This document shows, in pieces, positions 1 to 8,184 of a stretch of 64,000 bases of DNA (position 1 is the first letter of the stretch; every line of letters begins with the position of its first letter). Source of the DNA: Ignavibacteriales bacterium (GTDB lineage: Bacteria; Bacteroidota; Ignavibacteria; Ignavibacteriales; Ignavibacteriaceae). The stretch covers positions 434,001 to 498,000 of the forward strand of contig CP054182.1 in assembly GCA_015709675.1 (NCBI GenBank), written 5' to 3'. The notes beneath the pieces were generated by a model. That model did no database searches. It was not told where the DNA came from and saw only the letters and a list, made by a program, of their open reading frames with translations. The translations under genes were made by a program, and so were the position numbers.

Positions 1-134
1 GGCTCCCCACGCCGAACATCTTCGCGGGTGAACACAGTTTCCACTCCAAGACCGAATGGGTCGCCATTCAGGATATGGAAATGGCGGTGCGTGTTATCGT
101 GAAGATCGCGGAGATATGGGAGCAGAAGTCGTAA
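1..134 (+). CDS. pepT: Peptidase T (tripeptidase), 3' end only
   Basis: Reading from base 3 gives the last 43 codons of an open frame that enters from the left and stops at 132-134. The tail reads PNIFAGEHSFHSKTEW and then a helix ending KIAEIWEQKS. This matches the C-terminus of M20 tripeptidase PepT, where the G-E/G-H-x-F-H block carries a late metal-binding histidine of the dinuclear zinc site. PepT is a cytoplasmic enzyme that removes the N-terminal residue of tripeptides. Only the end is visible, so the other metal ligands cannot be checked. No clear terminator follows. Confidence 0.8.
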   Translation, partial: LPTPNIFAGEHSFHSKTEWVAIQDMEMAVRVIVKIAEIWEQKS

Positions 135-312
135 GACGAAATCCCCCATAGTTGTTCTTTAATACAGCAGACCCTGTTCAGATGAGCGGGGTTTGTTGTA
201 TATATATGTTTGAATGAGGGAAGAGGCTGATTATCATCAGTCTGTACTGATGACTTTTTTCTTCTCTGCGGACTTTGCGTTAACTTTAAATACTTTGCGT
301 TAAGAACTTGTG

Positions 313-388
313 TCGGGGAGTTGAACACGATTTAAGGATTGGCAGGATAAACAGGATTTCGCCCCGCATAATTGTACATTGATTTCCG
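313..388. repeat. Direct repeat copy 1 (AGGATAAACAGGATT family)
   Basis: The stretch runs from TCGGGGAGTTGAACACGATT through AGGATAAACAGGATTTCGCC to TGTACATTGATTTC. It recurs with few changes at 435-522. The AGGAT-AACAGGAT phrase is a recurrent intergenic motif in many environmental genomes. No coding potential is visible. Confidence 0.75.
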
Positions 389-401
389 ATCCGTTTTAAT
401 C

Positions 402-440
402 CGCGCTGCTTGCATCCGTAAAATCGGCGGCCCATCGGGG
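402..440. repeat. Dispersed GCTGC-GCATCCGT element, copy 1
   Basis: CGCTGCTTGCATCCGTAAAA followed by TCGGCGGCCCATCGGGG. Related copies lie at 13728-13775 and 54707-54755. All three are intergenic and share CGCTGC, GCATCCGT, AAAATC and a G-rich end. Confidence 0.55.
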
Positions 441-522
441 AGTCGAACACGATTTAAGGATTGTGAGGATAAACAGGATTTCGCCCCGCATAGGTGTACA
501 TTGTTCATTGTACATTGATTTC
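435..522. repeat. Direct repeat copy 2 (AGGATAAACAGGATT family)
   Basis: Second copy of the 313-388 repeat, beginning TCGGGGAGTCGAACACGATT. Its right end merges into three heptamers (GTACATT, GTTCATT, GTACATT; 496-516) that cover the stop codon of the minus-strand DUF433 gene. Confidence 0.7.
496..516 (-). repeat. Heptanucleotide repeat over the DUF433 stop codon
   Basis: Three in-phase heptamers read GTACATT-GTTCATT-GTACATT on the plus strand, i.e. AATGTAC-AATGAAC-AATGTAC in the sense of the minus-strand gene. The stop codon (complement of 505-507) lies inside the middle unit. This is one of about ten loci with heptamers at or near a gene 3' end. Confidence 0.55.
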
Positions 523-738
523 TGAGGCAAATTTTAAAACGGCCTTTATATCCTCAGGCTCAAGTTCATCAAATTCCCGAAGAATTTTTTGTTCGTCATA
601 TCCTTCGGCGAGCATTGATAAAATTGTTGATACCGGCATCCGTAAATTCCTGATGCAGGGCACCCCATTCATAATCTGGGGGTTTTTAGTAATGCGCTCC
701 CATAATTCCAGAACTGATACTTTTTCTTTGAAAATTAA
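505..738 (-). pseudogene. DUF433 antitoxin-like protein, start codon missing
   Basis: The minus strand from 738 down to the stop at 505-507 encodes ERITKNPQIMNGVPCIRNLR, then MPVSTILSMLAEGYDEQKIL and REFDELEPEDIKAVLKFASE. This is a clear DUF433 domain with the G-x-P-C-I-R-x-x-R-x-P-V core, the LAEG turn and the EDI-AAL-like end. DUF433 proteins are usually antitoxins of PIN-like toxins. The in-frame stretch upstream hits TGA at 739-741 with no ATG, GTG or TTG before the domain begins, so the gene is either broken or uses a rare start such as CTG. No toxin partner is adjacent. A longer frame on the opposite strand (494-916) has no recognisable domain and I treat it as a shadow. Confidence 0.6.
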
Positions 739-960
739 TCAGTCACAAAATACGAAGAAAAATAAAGTTTATCCCGGATATCCCTGCTCCTTCTTTCCCG
801 GCCGGGGCAGGCGGTCACATACGTATTTTCTTGTCAGATTACCGTTTTTTCATTATTATTTTTCCTTAAATGCAGTTTTCTTTGTCCCTTGCCTCTCCTG
901 CATTAACAGATTCTGAAATTCGTGTCGTTCATCAAAAATCATATAATAAGGAATCTCCCC

Positions 961-3060
961 ATGACAAAACGGCTTCTATTTCTTTTCGCATTCCTGTTTC
1001 CGGTATTGGCGACCGCACAGGATAACTCAGTTGAGCTGAGGGATGCTGCCGATGCTTTGGTCAGCAGCCACAACTCACTGCAGGCGGCTTATAATGCCAT
1101 TCCCTCCCCCATGACCCAGGGATACCGGATTGTTATTCAGCAGACCTACACAGGTGCTAATGAAACCTATCCTATCTCCTTCACACAGAAGGATGGCGCA
1201 AGCGCATCACAGAAGATTCAGGTGTATCCAGCCGCCGGAGTTACCATGGTAACCGTTGGCGGAACACCAACCAACGCCCCATCCTGGCAGCTTGACGGTG
1301 CGGATTATGTGGTTATTAACGGAAACGCAGGCAACGGCCCGGCCGGTTCAGCTATCAATATGACCATACAGAACCTTGCCACAACAGGCGCAAACTCCTC
1401 AGCACTCCGTTACCTTAACGGCGCAACCAATAACCATGTAATGAACTGCAAATTTGCCGGATACACTCAGCTGAGCGCGGGACCAAGAACCGTTGAGTTT
1501 CAGCTCTCGGCAAACAATCCGGAAGGCAACTCGGATAATCTGTTTGAATATAATGAAGTGTTCGGCGGACGTTCAGGCATCGGTATTGCAGGAACCGCTG
1601 CTAACCCGAATAAAAATATTGTCATCCGCAACAACAAGATTTATGATTTTGGCTTTGCTGGCATTTGGGTTCTTTCAGGCACAAACAGCTTTGAATTTAC
1701 CAGAAACGAAATCTACCAGACCCAGTTCTACAATGCCGCTCATTCCGGTATGAATATTGCCATTATTCTCGGAACCAATAAAGTTGCATATAATAAAATC
1801 TATAATCTTGCGAACACTTCTACCTCCACTCTACGCGGTATTACCGTTTCTTCCACATCAAACGGAGGAACGCTTCAGATATATAACAATATGATATCTC
1901 TCGCGCTGGATAACGGCACAAAAACTTCAGTTTATGGAGTGCAGCTCGGAGGCGCAGGTGATTATACAGCGGAATTATTTTATAACACCATTTATATAGG
2001 CGGTGCGCATACCGGAGGCACAGCAGGCAATATTATTTCGGCAGGATTTGTTAAAAGCAATACCGGTGACACTTCCTCCTTTTACGCAAAAAACAATCTG
2101 ATCATTAACCGCAGAACCGGCGGCACTGCAGGCGCACTCCATACCGGATCCTTTATCAGCACGCTTGTCACGGCCGGAACTCTTGATATAGATTATAATA
2201 TATATTACGGCGCTGACAGCGCGGCATTGCACGCGGGATGGGGCGGTTTTGTTTATAACAGCATTACCCAATACCGTGATTCAGCGGCTCCTCATGAGCA
2301 GAATTCAAACTTTGTGAATGCTTCATTTGTTGATTCAGTTGATCTGCATCTGGCAGGCGCTTCTCTCGGTGATCTCAGACTGGCAGGAACTCCGGTTGCA
2401 TGGATTACCGATGATATAGACGGCAATACCCGCGATGCATCAAAACCATACGTCGGCGCTGATGAAGGTCTGGTTCCCCTCCCGGTTGAACTGGCTTCAT
2501 TTTCAGCAAACGTTAACGAGAATAACGTAATCCTTACCTGGACTACCGTTACCGAGCTGAACAGCAAATCATTTGTCGTTGAAAGAATGATTTCAGGCGG
2601 TTCATGGACTGCCGCCGGTGAAATTGCAGCAGCAGGATACAGCACTGAAATCAGAACCTACAGCTTCACCGACCGGAATGTGGCTGCCGGCTCCTACAGC
2701 TACCGTCTGAAGACCGTAGACTTTGACGGCTCCTATGAATACAGCCCGGTGGTTGAAGTTTCTCTCGGGGTTCCCTCTGAGTTCGCAGTATCGCAGAACT
2801 ACCCCAATCCGTTTAACCCTGCCACCACGGTTGATTTCCAGCTTCCGGCTGACGCCCGCGTTACCCTGGAGCTCTATTCAGTTACCGGCGAAAAGGTGGC
2901 TTCACTGCTTAACGGAAGTCTTTCTGCAGGATACCACAAACACCTGATTGACGCCGCTTCGCTCCGGCTGACCTCAGGTATATATATATACCGCTTCACG
3001 GCAGTTTCCGCTGACGGAAAGGAATTCCGCCAGGTTAGAAAAATGACTCTGCTTAAGTAA
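961..3060 (+). CDS. Secreted right-handed beta-helix protein with T9SS type-A sorting tail
   Basis: The 699-residue product starts MTKRLLFLFAFLFPVLATAQ, a textbook signal peptide. I chose ATG 961 because AAGGAA lies at 948-953 and an upstream in-frame ATG (922) would put 13 residues before the signal. The body has many N-N-x-I/V-Y-N repeats typical of parallel beta-helix (pectate-lyase-like, NosD-like) folds. A fibronectin-like segment (PLPVELASFSANVNENNVIL) precedes the tail NYPNPFNPATTVDFQLPADA. The tail ends in IYIYRF and the basic MTLLK, as expected for T9SS export and surface attachment. The ligand is unknown. A strong terminator follows. Confidence 0.85.
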   Translation: MTKRLLFLFAFLFPVLATAQDNSVELRDAADALVSSHNSLQAAYNAIPSPMTQGYRIVIQQTYTGANETYPISFTQKDGASASQKIQVYPAAGVTMVTVGGTPTNAPSWQLDGADYVVINGNAGNGPAGSAINMTIQNLATTGANSSALRYLNGATNNHVMNCKFAGYTQLSAGPRTVEFQLSANNPEGNSDNLFEYNEVFGGRSGIGIAGTAANPNKNIVIRNNKIYDFGFAGIWVLSGTNSFEFTRNEIYQTQFYNAAHSGMNIAIILGTNKVAYNKIYNLANTSTSTLRGITVSSTSNGGTLQIYNNMISLALDNGTKTSVYGVQLGGAGDYTAELFYNTIYIGGAHTGGTAGNIISAGFVKSNTGDTSSFYAKNNLIINRRTGGTAGALHTGSFISTLVTAGTLDIDYNIYYGADSAALHAGWGGFVYNSITQYRDSAAPHEQNSNFVNASFVDSVDLHLAGASLGDLRLAGTPVAWITDDIDGNTRDASKPYVGADEGLVPLPVELASFSANVNENNVILTWTTVTELNSKSFVVERMISGGSWTAAGEIAAAGYSTEIRTYSFTDRNVAAGSYSYRLKTVDFDGSYEYSPVVEVSLGVPSEFAVSQNYPNPFNPATTVDFQLPADARVTLELYSVTGEKVASLLNGSLSAGYHKHLIDAASLRLTSGIYIYRFTAVSADGKEFRQVRKMTLLK

Positions 3061-3083
3061 TCCGTCCCTGTATTTTGAGTGCA

Positions 3084-3118
3084 CCCCGGCCGGTTTTCGT
3101 AACTTGCCGGGGTTTTTT
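3084..3118 (+). terminator. Rho-independent terminator
   Basis: CCCCGGC (3084-3090) pairs with GCCGGGG (3106-3112) and is followed by six T. It lies 23 bases after the stop of the beta-helix gene. Confidence 0.85.
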
Positions 3119-3183
3119 ATTCCCTCATCACATCTCTGTTTCTTTTGAATTCGGTAACTTGCCCTTTGTAAATCATTACTTTT

Positions 3184-4737
3184 ATGGATACACCAGAAAA
3201 TCAGACACCACGGCTCCGGGAGTTTTTCTCAGCTACCCTGCTGGGGAGAACCCTTCTCTACCTTTTTTCGGTTATAACAGCCGGATTTACCCTGCTCGGG
3301 TTTCTTCATATTTATTATCCCGCCCATCACAAATATGAAACGGCCTGGTCCTCTGTTATTATCCTGACTATTTCCGTAACAGCAGGTTTTCTGATTTCCC
3401 TTTTTCTTGCCATGCTGTTTTATAAAAAACTTATCATCAGAGTCAGAAAGCTCAGTGACATTCTGCAGTATCTCCGCGAGCATGAGGACGCGGAGGTAAG
3501 CTTCACGCTGCCCGGCAAGGATGAGATAAACACCCTGGCGCAGGATATACGCAAGCTCCTGAATGTGAAAAGAATAACCGAAAAAGCGCTGCGTGAAAGC
3601 GAACATCTCTATAAATCCGTGTTTGATTCCTCCGCTGACGCTCTGCTCCTTACCGACGGCTCATACCGGGTCATCAGTTATAACAGTGCCTTTACCGCTC
3701 TCACGCGCAGGGATGATGATTATATTATCCGCAGCCGTTTTCCGCATGATTATATATCTCCTGAGGATTCAGGCTTTTACCGTCAGTTTGATGAAAAAGA
3801 GATTCTTTCCTCCGGCGCGGAGGCAGAAATAACTGTAAGCGGGGGAAATCCGGTTGCCTGTATGGTTATCTCCTCACCGGTATATATAAAGGGGGAGCTC
3901 TGCTCGCTGGTGCGCCTGACCGATATTACGGAAGCAAAAAATCTTGAACGGGAAAAGCGTGAGCGGCAGATGCAGCTTCAGCAGTCGGATAAACTTGCCT
4001 CGCTCGGTATGCTGGTTGCCGGTGTTGCTCATGAAATTAACAATCCGAACTCATTTATTCTGTTTAATATTCCTTTTATAGAAAAAAGCTTCCGCGAAAT
4101 TTTTTCAATCATCGAAAGCAATGTACCCGATACCTCCTCACTGAGGGTCGGCTCCCTTCCGTATCAGAAGTTTAAGTCGGAAATGGGTGACGTGATGGCT
4201 GATATGCACGAGGGGGCGCAGCGCATTACCAAAATCATCATGGATCTGAAAAATATCGCCCGCGCGGAGCCGGAGGGGGAAAATGAAACCTTCAGTCTGA
4301 AAGAAACCGCAGAAGGGGTAATGCGTTTACTCACTCCGCAGACCAACAAGCGGCAGGTTACTCCGCTTCTTGCCATACCCGATTCTTTTTTTCTGAGAGG
4401 CAGCCGCGCAAAACTTTCTCAGGTACTTATTAACCTGATTACAAATTCACTCGAGGCGGCGGGACCTCAGGGAGGATATCTTTATATATCAGTGGTTTCA
4501 AGGCAGGGGGGCGCTTCGCTTGAGATTCGCGATACCGGTTCAGGCATCCTGCCCGAACATATGCAGAAGATCTTTGAACCGTTTTTCACCACAAAATCCA
4601 GTGCAGGGGGCACGGGGCTGGGGCTGTCACTCTCACGTACCATCCTTCAGTCGCTCGGATGGGGCATCCGCATCAGCAGTGTTCCGGGAAGCGGCACCAC
4701 GGTAATGATAGATTTCCCCCCTGAATCGGTTGTCTGA
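3184..4737 (+). CDS. Membrane PAS-domain sensor histidine kinase
   Basis: The 517-residue protein has two transmembrane segments (about 23-42 and 57-79) enclosing a very short periplasmic loop. A HAMP-like linker (80-135), a PAS domain (about 140-255) and a HisKA domain follow, with phospho-acceptor H283 in GVAHEINNPNSF. A HATPase domain comes next, with the N box LINLITNSLEA, the G1 box DTGSG and the G2 box GGTGLGLSLS. The small periplasmic loop suggests that PAS or the membrane is the sensor rather than an external ligand domain. It should autophosphorylate and pass phosphate to a receiver, but no response regulator is adjacent, so it is an orphan in this window. Confidence 0.9.
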   Translation: MDTPENQTPRLREFFSATLLGRTLLYLFSVITAGFTLLGFLHIYYPAHHKYETAWSSVIILTISVTAGFLISLFLAMLFYKKLIIRVRKLSDILQYLREHEDAEVSFTLPGKDEINTLAQDIRKLLNVKRITEKALRESEHLYKSVFDSSADALLLTDGSYRVISYNSAFTALTRRDDDYIIRSRFPHDYISPEDSGFYRQFDEKEILSSGAEAEITVSGGNPVACMVISSPVYIKGELCSLVRLTDITEAKNLEREKRERQMQLQQSDKLASLGMLVAGVAHEINNPNSFILFNIPFIEKSFREIFSIIESNVPDTSSLRVGSLPYQKFKSEMGDVMADMHEGAQRITKIIMDLKNIARAEPEGENETFSLKETAEGVMRLLTPQTNKRQVTPLLAIPDSFFLRGSRAKLSQVLINLITNSLEAAGPQGGYLYISVVSRQGGASLEIRDTGSGILPEHMQKIFEPFFTTKSSAGGTGLGLSLSRTILQSLGWGIRISSVPGSGTTVMIDFPPESVV

Positions 4738-4821
4738 TTCCCCGTTTATCCTCACCTCCGTCCGTTTATATACACCCCCTGCCGGTTAATGCAGTTTAGG
4801 CAGAGTTCCTCTGCTTTTTCG

Positions 4822-4829
4822 TAATTTTA
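4822..4829 (+). promoter_or_regulatory. Possible -7 promoter element
   Basis: TAATTTTA lies about 31 bases upstream of ATG 4861 and resembles the Bacteroidetes-type -7 element TAnnTTTG. The last base differs and no clear -33 TTG is visible. Confidence 0.25.
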
Positions 4830-4860
4830 CCGTACATTTTTTAACGAATTCCGAAAGACT

Positions 4861-5580
4861 ATGAAAAAAATATATGTAATTACCCTTGCTCTTATACTCT
4901 CAGGAGTAATTTCAGAAAACACACTCGCCCAGACCGCGGGAGTGAATCTGACCCTTGCTTTTCCCCGCGGAAATTTTTACGCCAATAATAAAACCACCGG
5001 CATCGGCGGAAGTCTTGAAGGGATGTTCCTGACCGCAAAAGCAGGAGCGGTAAGCTACGGACTCGGCGGCAACGTAAGCTTTTTTACCTTTGGCAGCGAG
5101 GGAAGAGAAGCAGCATTCAGCAATACCATTCCTGATGTAACCGTGGATGTTGACCGCAGTTATAACCTGATGAATTTTCACGCAATGCTCCGTCTTTCAA
5201 CAAATAACACGCTGGTACGCCCCTATGCTGACGTACTCCTCGGAGCTTCATACTTATATACCAGCACCACCGTGCGAAATCAGCTTTCCGGTGAAGAGGT
5301 TACATCTTCCACCAATTTTGATGACTTTGCCTGGAGCTACGGCGCCGGAGCGGGTGTGATGATTAAGGTATATTCACCGAAAAATGAAGGGGATATTCCG
5401 GTATGGCTGGATATTAAAATGCGTTATCTGGTCGGAACCGAAGCTGACTACATTAAAAAAGGTGGCGTAAAGGTTGACGCAGCCAACGGCAAAGTATCAT
5501 ACGATATAACAACCTCCGAAACTGATATCCTGACCTTTAATATCGGCGTGAGCATACCGTTCAGCATGACAAATCTGTGA
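4861..5580 (+). CDS. Outer-membrane beta-barrel protein (porin-family/OmpA-barrel-like)
   Basis: The 239-residue product has a signal peptide (MKKIYVITLALILSGVISEN, cleavage after TLAQ). The rest alternates polar and aromatic or small residues in short strands, e.g. VSYGLGGNVSFFTFG, PYADVLLGASYLYTS and SYGAGAGVMIKVYS. Its last strand ends TFNIGVSIPFSM. This fits an 8-10-strand barrel of the general outer-membrane beta-barrel family. No OmpA peptidoglycan-binding domain is present, so it is a barrel only. The substrate is unknown. Ten perfect heptamers begin at the base after its stop codon. Confidence 0.75.
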   Translation: MKKIYVITLALILSGVISENTLAQTAGVNLTLAFPRGNFYANNKTTGIGGSLEGMFLTAKAGAVSYGLGGNVSFFTFGSEGREAAFSNTIPDVTVDVDRSYNLMNFHAMLRLSTNNTLVRPYADVLLGASYLYTSTTVRNQLSGEEVTSSTNFDDFAWSYGAGAGVMIKVYSPKNEGDIPVWLDIKMRYLVGTEADYIKKGGVKVDAANGKVSYDITTSETDILTFNIGVSIPFSMTNL

Positions 5581-5650
5581 TATGAATTATGAAATATGAA
5601 GTATGAATTATGAAATATGAAGTATGAATTATGAATTATGAATTATGAAT
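5581..5650 (+). repeat. Ten tandem TATGAAN heptamers directly after a stop codon
   Basis: The stretch divides exactly into ten units of seven: TATGAAT, TATGAAA, TATGAAG, TATGAAT, TATGAAA, TATGAAG and then TATGAAT four times. Unit 1 starts at the first base after the TGA of the barrel gene. Confidence 0.95.
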
Positions 5651-5700
5651 TGATGGGAGATTATCGGATATATTGATTCATACATTACAAAACACTGTAG

Positions 5701-5720
5701 AGCCACGCCGCGGCGTGGCT
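5701..5720. repeat. Perfect 20-bp palindrome (CACGCCGCGGCGTG core)
   Basis: AGCCACGCCGCGGCGTGGCT equals its own reverse complement and is flanked by TAG and TTAC. A sister palindrome with the same CACGCCGCGGCGTG core lies at 27407-27426. Each sits downstream of a minus-strand gene's stop (5799 and 27448). Confidence 0.8.
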
Positions 5721-5798
5721 TTACGGTTTTAAATATATTGTTGATTTCATATGCCCCAATAGAGAGATTGCATGCATCGTCTCTACAGATTGTAATTA

Positions 5799-7823
5799 TT
5801 ATTTTATCAGCATATGCACAAATTCACTGACGGTTTTTGCAAACGGAATTTCCGTCTGTCCGTATGGTTTTTCGGCTTCCAGCAATACCGGCTCAACATT
5901 TTTATGCCAGTTCTTTGCCGGCTTTTTCTTTGAGAGATATATATCCACCGCCTCGATGCCCAGCTGTGACAGCTTTGCTATATTCTCCGATATCGGCTCC
6001 ATCTCGCGCAGCACGGGAGACTGCAGGAAAAGCTCTTTCATGGCCGCGTGATTGTCTTTCATTCCCTTCAGGATTGATTTTAACTCAGCAGCGTTCTTCG
6101 TGTTCCCCTCCATCAGTTCCTTAAAGAGCAGTCTTACCCGGCGGGAGATCATGCTTTCCGGACGAGCCGCGTCAACCACTCGTGTATAGGGGGAGTAGCT
6201 TGTGTATTTCACTCCCTGGCGGTGACGGGTATATATCTTAACCGGCTCAACAATATCGGCAAGTTTTTTCAGCGGGGTGATATCGCGGTAACCTGTCAGG
6301 CGGCGCAGCATCATTTCATAATTCTTTATATGCAGCACTCCGGTTTCCTCAAGCTGATAACTTATCTGCTCCATCCGGCTGTACATGGACTCCACATCAC
6401 GCAGGGTTCCCGGTGACCAGAATCGCTCGGCAATGGCAATCGTCCGCGGCCAGATGCGGCTATCCACCGTCTCCGGAGTAACCAGTTCAGCCCACATGGT
6501 TGCCTCTCCGCCGAGTATGCGTGCGCGTTCTTCGGCTGTCAGCACTGAGTCAACCGGCGCAGGGTCGTTCAGATAATGGAATTCGGCTGACTGTATAAGG
6601 TCTATATAATAGCCGTTAGAAAGTATCCCCATATATCCCTTCCGGGCTGATTCAAAAAGATATTTCACCCCGCGCCATGAGTGGATTACAATATCCTTCG
6701 GCAGCTCCGGCTGAAAGATCTCATCCCACCCGATCATCTTCTTTCCGTTGCGGGTAAGTATCTGAAGAATTCTTTTGTTAAACATCGCCTGCAGTTCATG
6801 ATTATCCTTAATCCCCTTTTCTTTCATGAACTTCTGTATATCCTCATTTGCATTCCACTGTTTGCCGTTATTTTCATCACCGCCGATGTGGAAATACTCA
6901 TCCGGAAAGAGAGCTGCCATTTCAGTAAAAAGTGTATCAAGGACTTCATACGTGCGCTCAATAGTCGGGTTCATCGTCGGGTCAAACACTCCCCAGTTGC
7001 GTTCAATTTTATAAGGTCCGGGCGCTGATGCCAGTTCAGGAAAAGCGAGGAACCATGCGGTGGTGTGTCCCGGTACATCAAATTCTGGATAAACACGAAT
7101 GCCGCGGGCTCCGGCATAACGGATAATATCTTTAATCTCTTCCTGGGTAAAATAGTCGCCGTCTGAGCCAAGCAGATGAAGCTGCGGATATTTTTTGCTT
7201 TCAATGCGGAAGCCCTGATCTTCACTCAGATGCAGATGAAGCACGTTTAATTTGACAGCGGCCATTGCGTCTATATTGCGCTTAACCACATCCATCGGCA
7301 TCCAGTGGCGGCAGACATCAAGCATCAGCCCGCGCCAGGTAAAACGCGGTTCATCATTAATGCGCGCACCGGTCAGGTAATAGCCTGCAGCATCAGAGGC
7401 AAGCATCTGCAGCAGGGTTTCCAGTCCGCGCATAACCCCGAAGGTCGTCTGTGCCTTAAGCATAACCGAGGAAGAAGAGATACTCAGGTAATAGGATTCA
7501 TCTTCGTTAATCTGCAGCTTTCCCGGGCGCTCAACATAAATTTTCAGATCGGAAGAGTCATACCGTGAAGCGGAGGTTACATAATCCTGCGGAAAGAAGA
7601 GGCCGGTTCTGCCTGAAAGCCGGCGAAGCACGCGCGTTGCGTACATCTGAAGATCTGCATCCTCACTGCCGAATATGGATATATCAAAATCCTTTGTAAG
7701 CCGGAAGTGATCGCCGGTAAGAGCAATCTCTTTCGGATAGGGCATCAGGTTAAGCTGCGGTGTCTGTGAGGCCATAATGCCTGTCAGCAAAAACAAAAGG
7801 AAAAAAGTTCTGAGTATATACAT
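5799..7823 (-). CDS. Secreted beta-N-acetylhexosaminidase, GH20
   Basis: The 674-residue product begins with a signal peptide (MYILRTFFLLFLLTGIMASQ). An N-terminal GH20b domain (about 22-155) precedes the TIM barrel (FTWRGLMLDVCRHWMP, LHLHLSEDQGFRIESKKYPQ). The catalytic pair D316-E317 is in YFHIGGDENNG, where the aspartate supports the substrate acetamido group and the glutamate is the acid/base. W-to-D substrate contacts such as IGWDEI are present. It should remove terminal GlcNAc or GalNAc from chitin oligomers, glycans or peptidoglycan fragments in the periplasm or outside. About 130 C-terminal residues after the barrel form a helical extension. No sugar transporter or chitinase lies nearby. 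Confidence 0.92.
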   Translation of the reverse strand: MYILRTFFLLFLLTGIMASQTPQLNLMPYPKEIALTGDHFRLTKDFDISIFGSEDADLQMYATRVLRRLSGRTGLFFPQDYVTSASRYDSSDLKIYVERPGKLQINEDESYYLSISSSSVMLKAQTTFGVMRGLETLLQMLASDAAGYYLTGARINDEPRFTWRGLMLDVCRHWMPMDVVKRNIDAMAAVKLNVLHLHLSEDQGFRIESKKYPQLHLLGSDGDYFTQEEIKDIIRYAGARGIRVYPEFDVPGHTTAWFLAFPELASAPGPYKIERNWGVFDPTMNPTIERTYEVLDTLFTEMAALFPDEYFHIGGDENNGKQWNANEDIQKFMKEKGIKDNHELQAMFNKRILQILTRNGKKMIGWDEIFQPELPKDIVIHSWRGVKYLFESARKGYMGILSNGYYIDLIQSAEFHYLNDPAPVDSVLTAEERARILGGEATMWAELVTPETVDSRIWPRTIAIAERFWSPGTLRDVESMYSRMEQISYQLEETGVLHIKNYEMMLRRLTGYRDITPLKKLADIVEPVKIYTRHRQGVKYTSYSPYTRVVDAARPESMISRRVRLLFKELMEGNTKNAAELKSILKGMKDNHAAMKELFLQSPVLREMEPISENIAKLSQLGIEAVDIYLSKKKPAKNWHKNVEPVLLEAEKPYGQTEIPFAKTVSEFVHMLIK

Positions 7824-7950
7824 GACTGGGGTAACTCCGGGAATGTTTGAAGGTCGGGACTGCGGGAATTCCTCCGCTCTGGAGGAGTAAAATCATTCTG
7901 CTGCATGCGGTTTCAGGAAGCGCTCAGCTTCCTCCGTTCATCAGCAGTCA

Positions 7951-8184
7951 TCATTCAAGATTCAGTTTCTTGAGAAGATTCTTGCAAACGTCATCCGATG
8001 CGGTGAAATTATAGTTTTTATAAAAGTCTATGGTCATCTCAACTGACTCAAAATACTGCTGGCAGCAGGTACATTTTGAAAGGTGCTCGCGTATATCCTT
8101 GCAGCGCTGAGCAGCCAGTTCCTCTCCAAGACTTTCGCAGATGTGATTCATCACATCACCGCAGGTAACTTTTTTTTCGCTCAT
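7951..8184 (-). CDS. Soluble zinc-binding anti-sigma factor (ZAS/zf-HC2 type)
   Basis: This 77-residue protein has C8-x25-H34-x3-C38-x2-C41, exactly the ZAS zinc-binding pattern of RsrA/ChrR-type anti-sigma factors. There is no hydrophobic segment, so it is a cytoplasmic anti-sigma without a membrane sensor half. Its start overlaps the stop of the upstream ECF sigma gene (ATGA), so the two should be translationally coupled. By family it would hold the sigma factor inactive and release it when the thiol/zinc centre is oxidised or another signal arrives. The redox reading is inference; zf-HC2 proteins also use other cues. Confidence 0.75.
   Translation of the reverse strand: MSEKKVTCGDVMNHICESLGEELAAQRCKDIREHLSKCTCCQQYFESVEMTIDFYKNYNFTASDDVCKNLLKKLNLE

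Larger units (their letters stand above)
135..504. other. Repeat-rich intergenic region
   Basis: No gene is supported here. The stretch contains a phrase built on CTTTGCGTTAA (about 270-305), an imperfect direct repeat (313-388 and 435-522) and one copy of a dispersed GCATCCGT element (402-440). Confidence 0.6.

Noticed and set aside
628-640. Fourth copy of the GCATCCGT element
   Set aside because: The word falls within the DUF433 coding sequence and the flanking blocks of the element are absent.
494-916. 140-codon plus-strand gene
   Set aside because: No recognisable domain; the opposite strand of the same region encodes a clear DUF433 domain.
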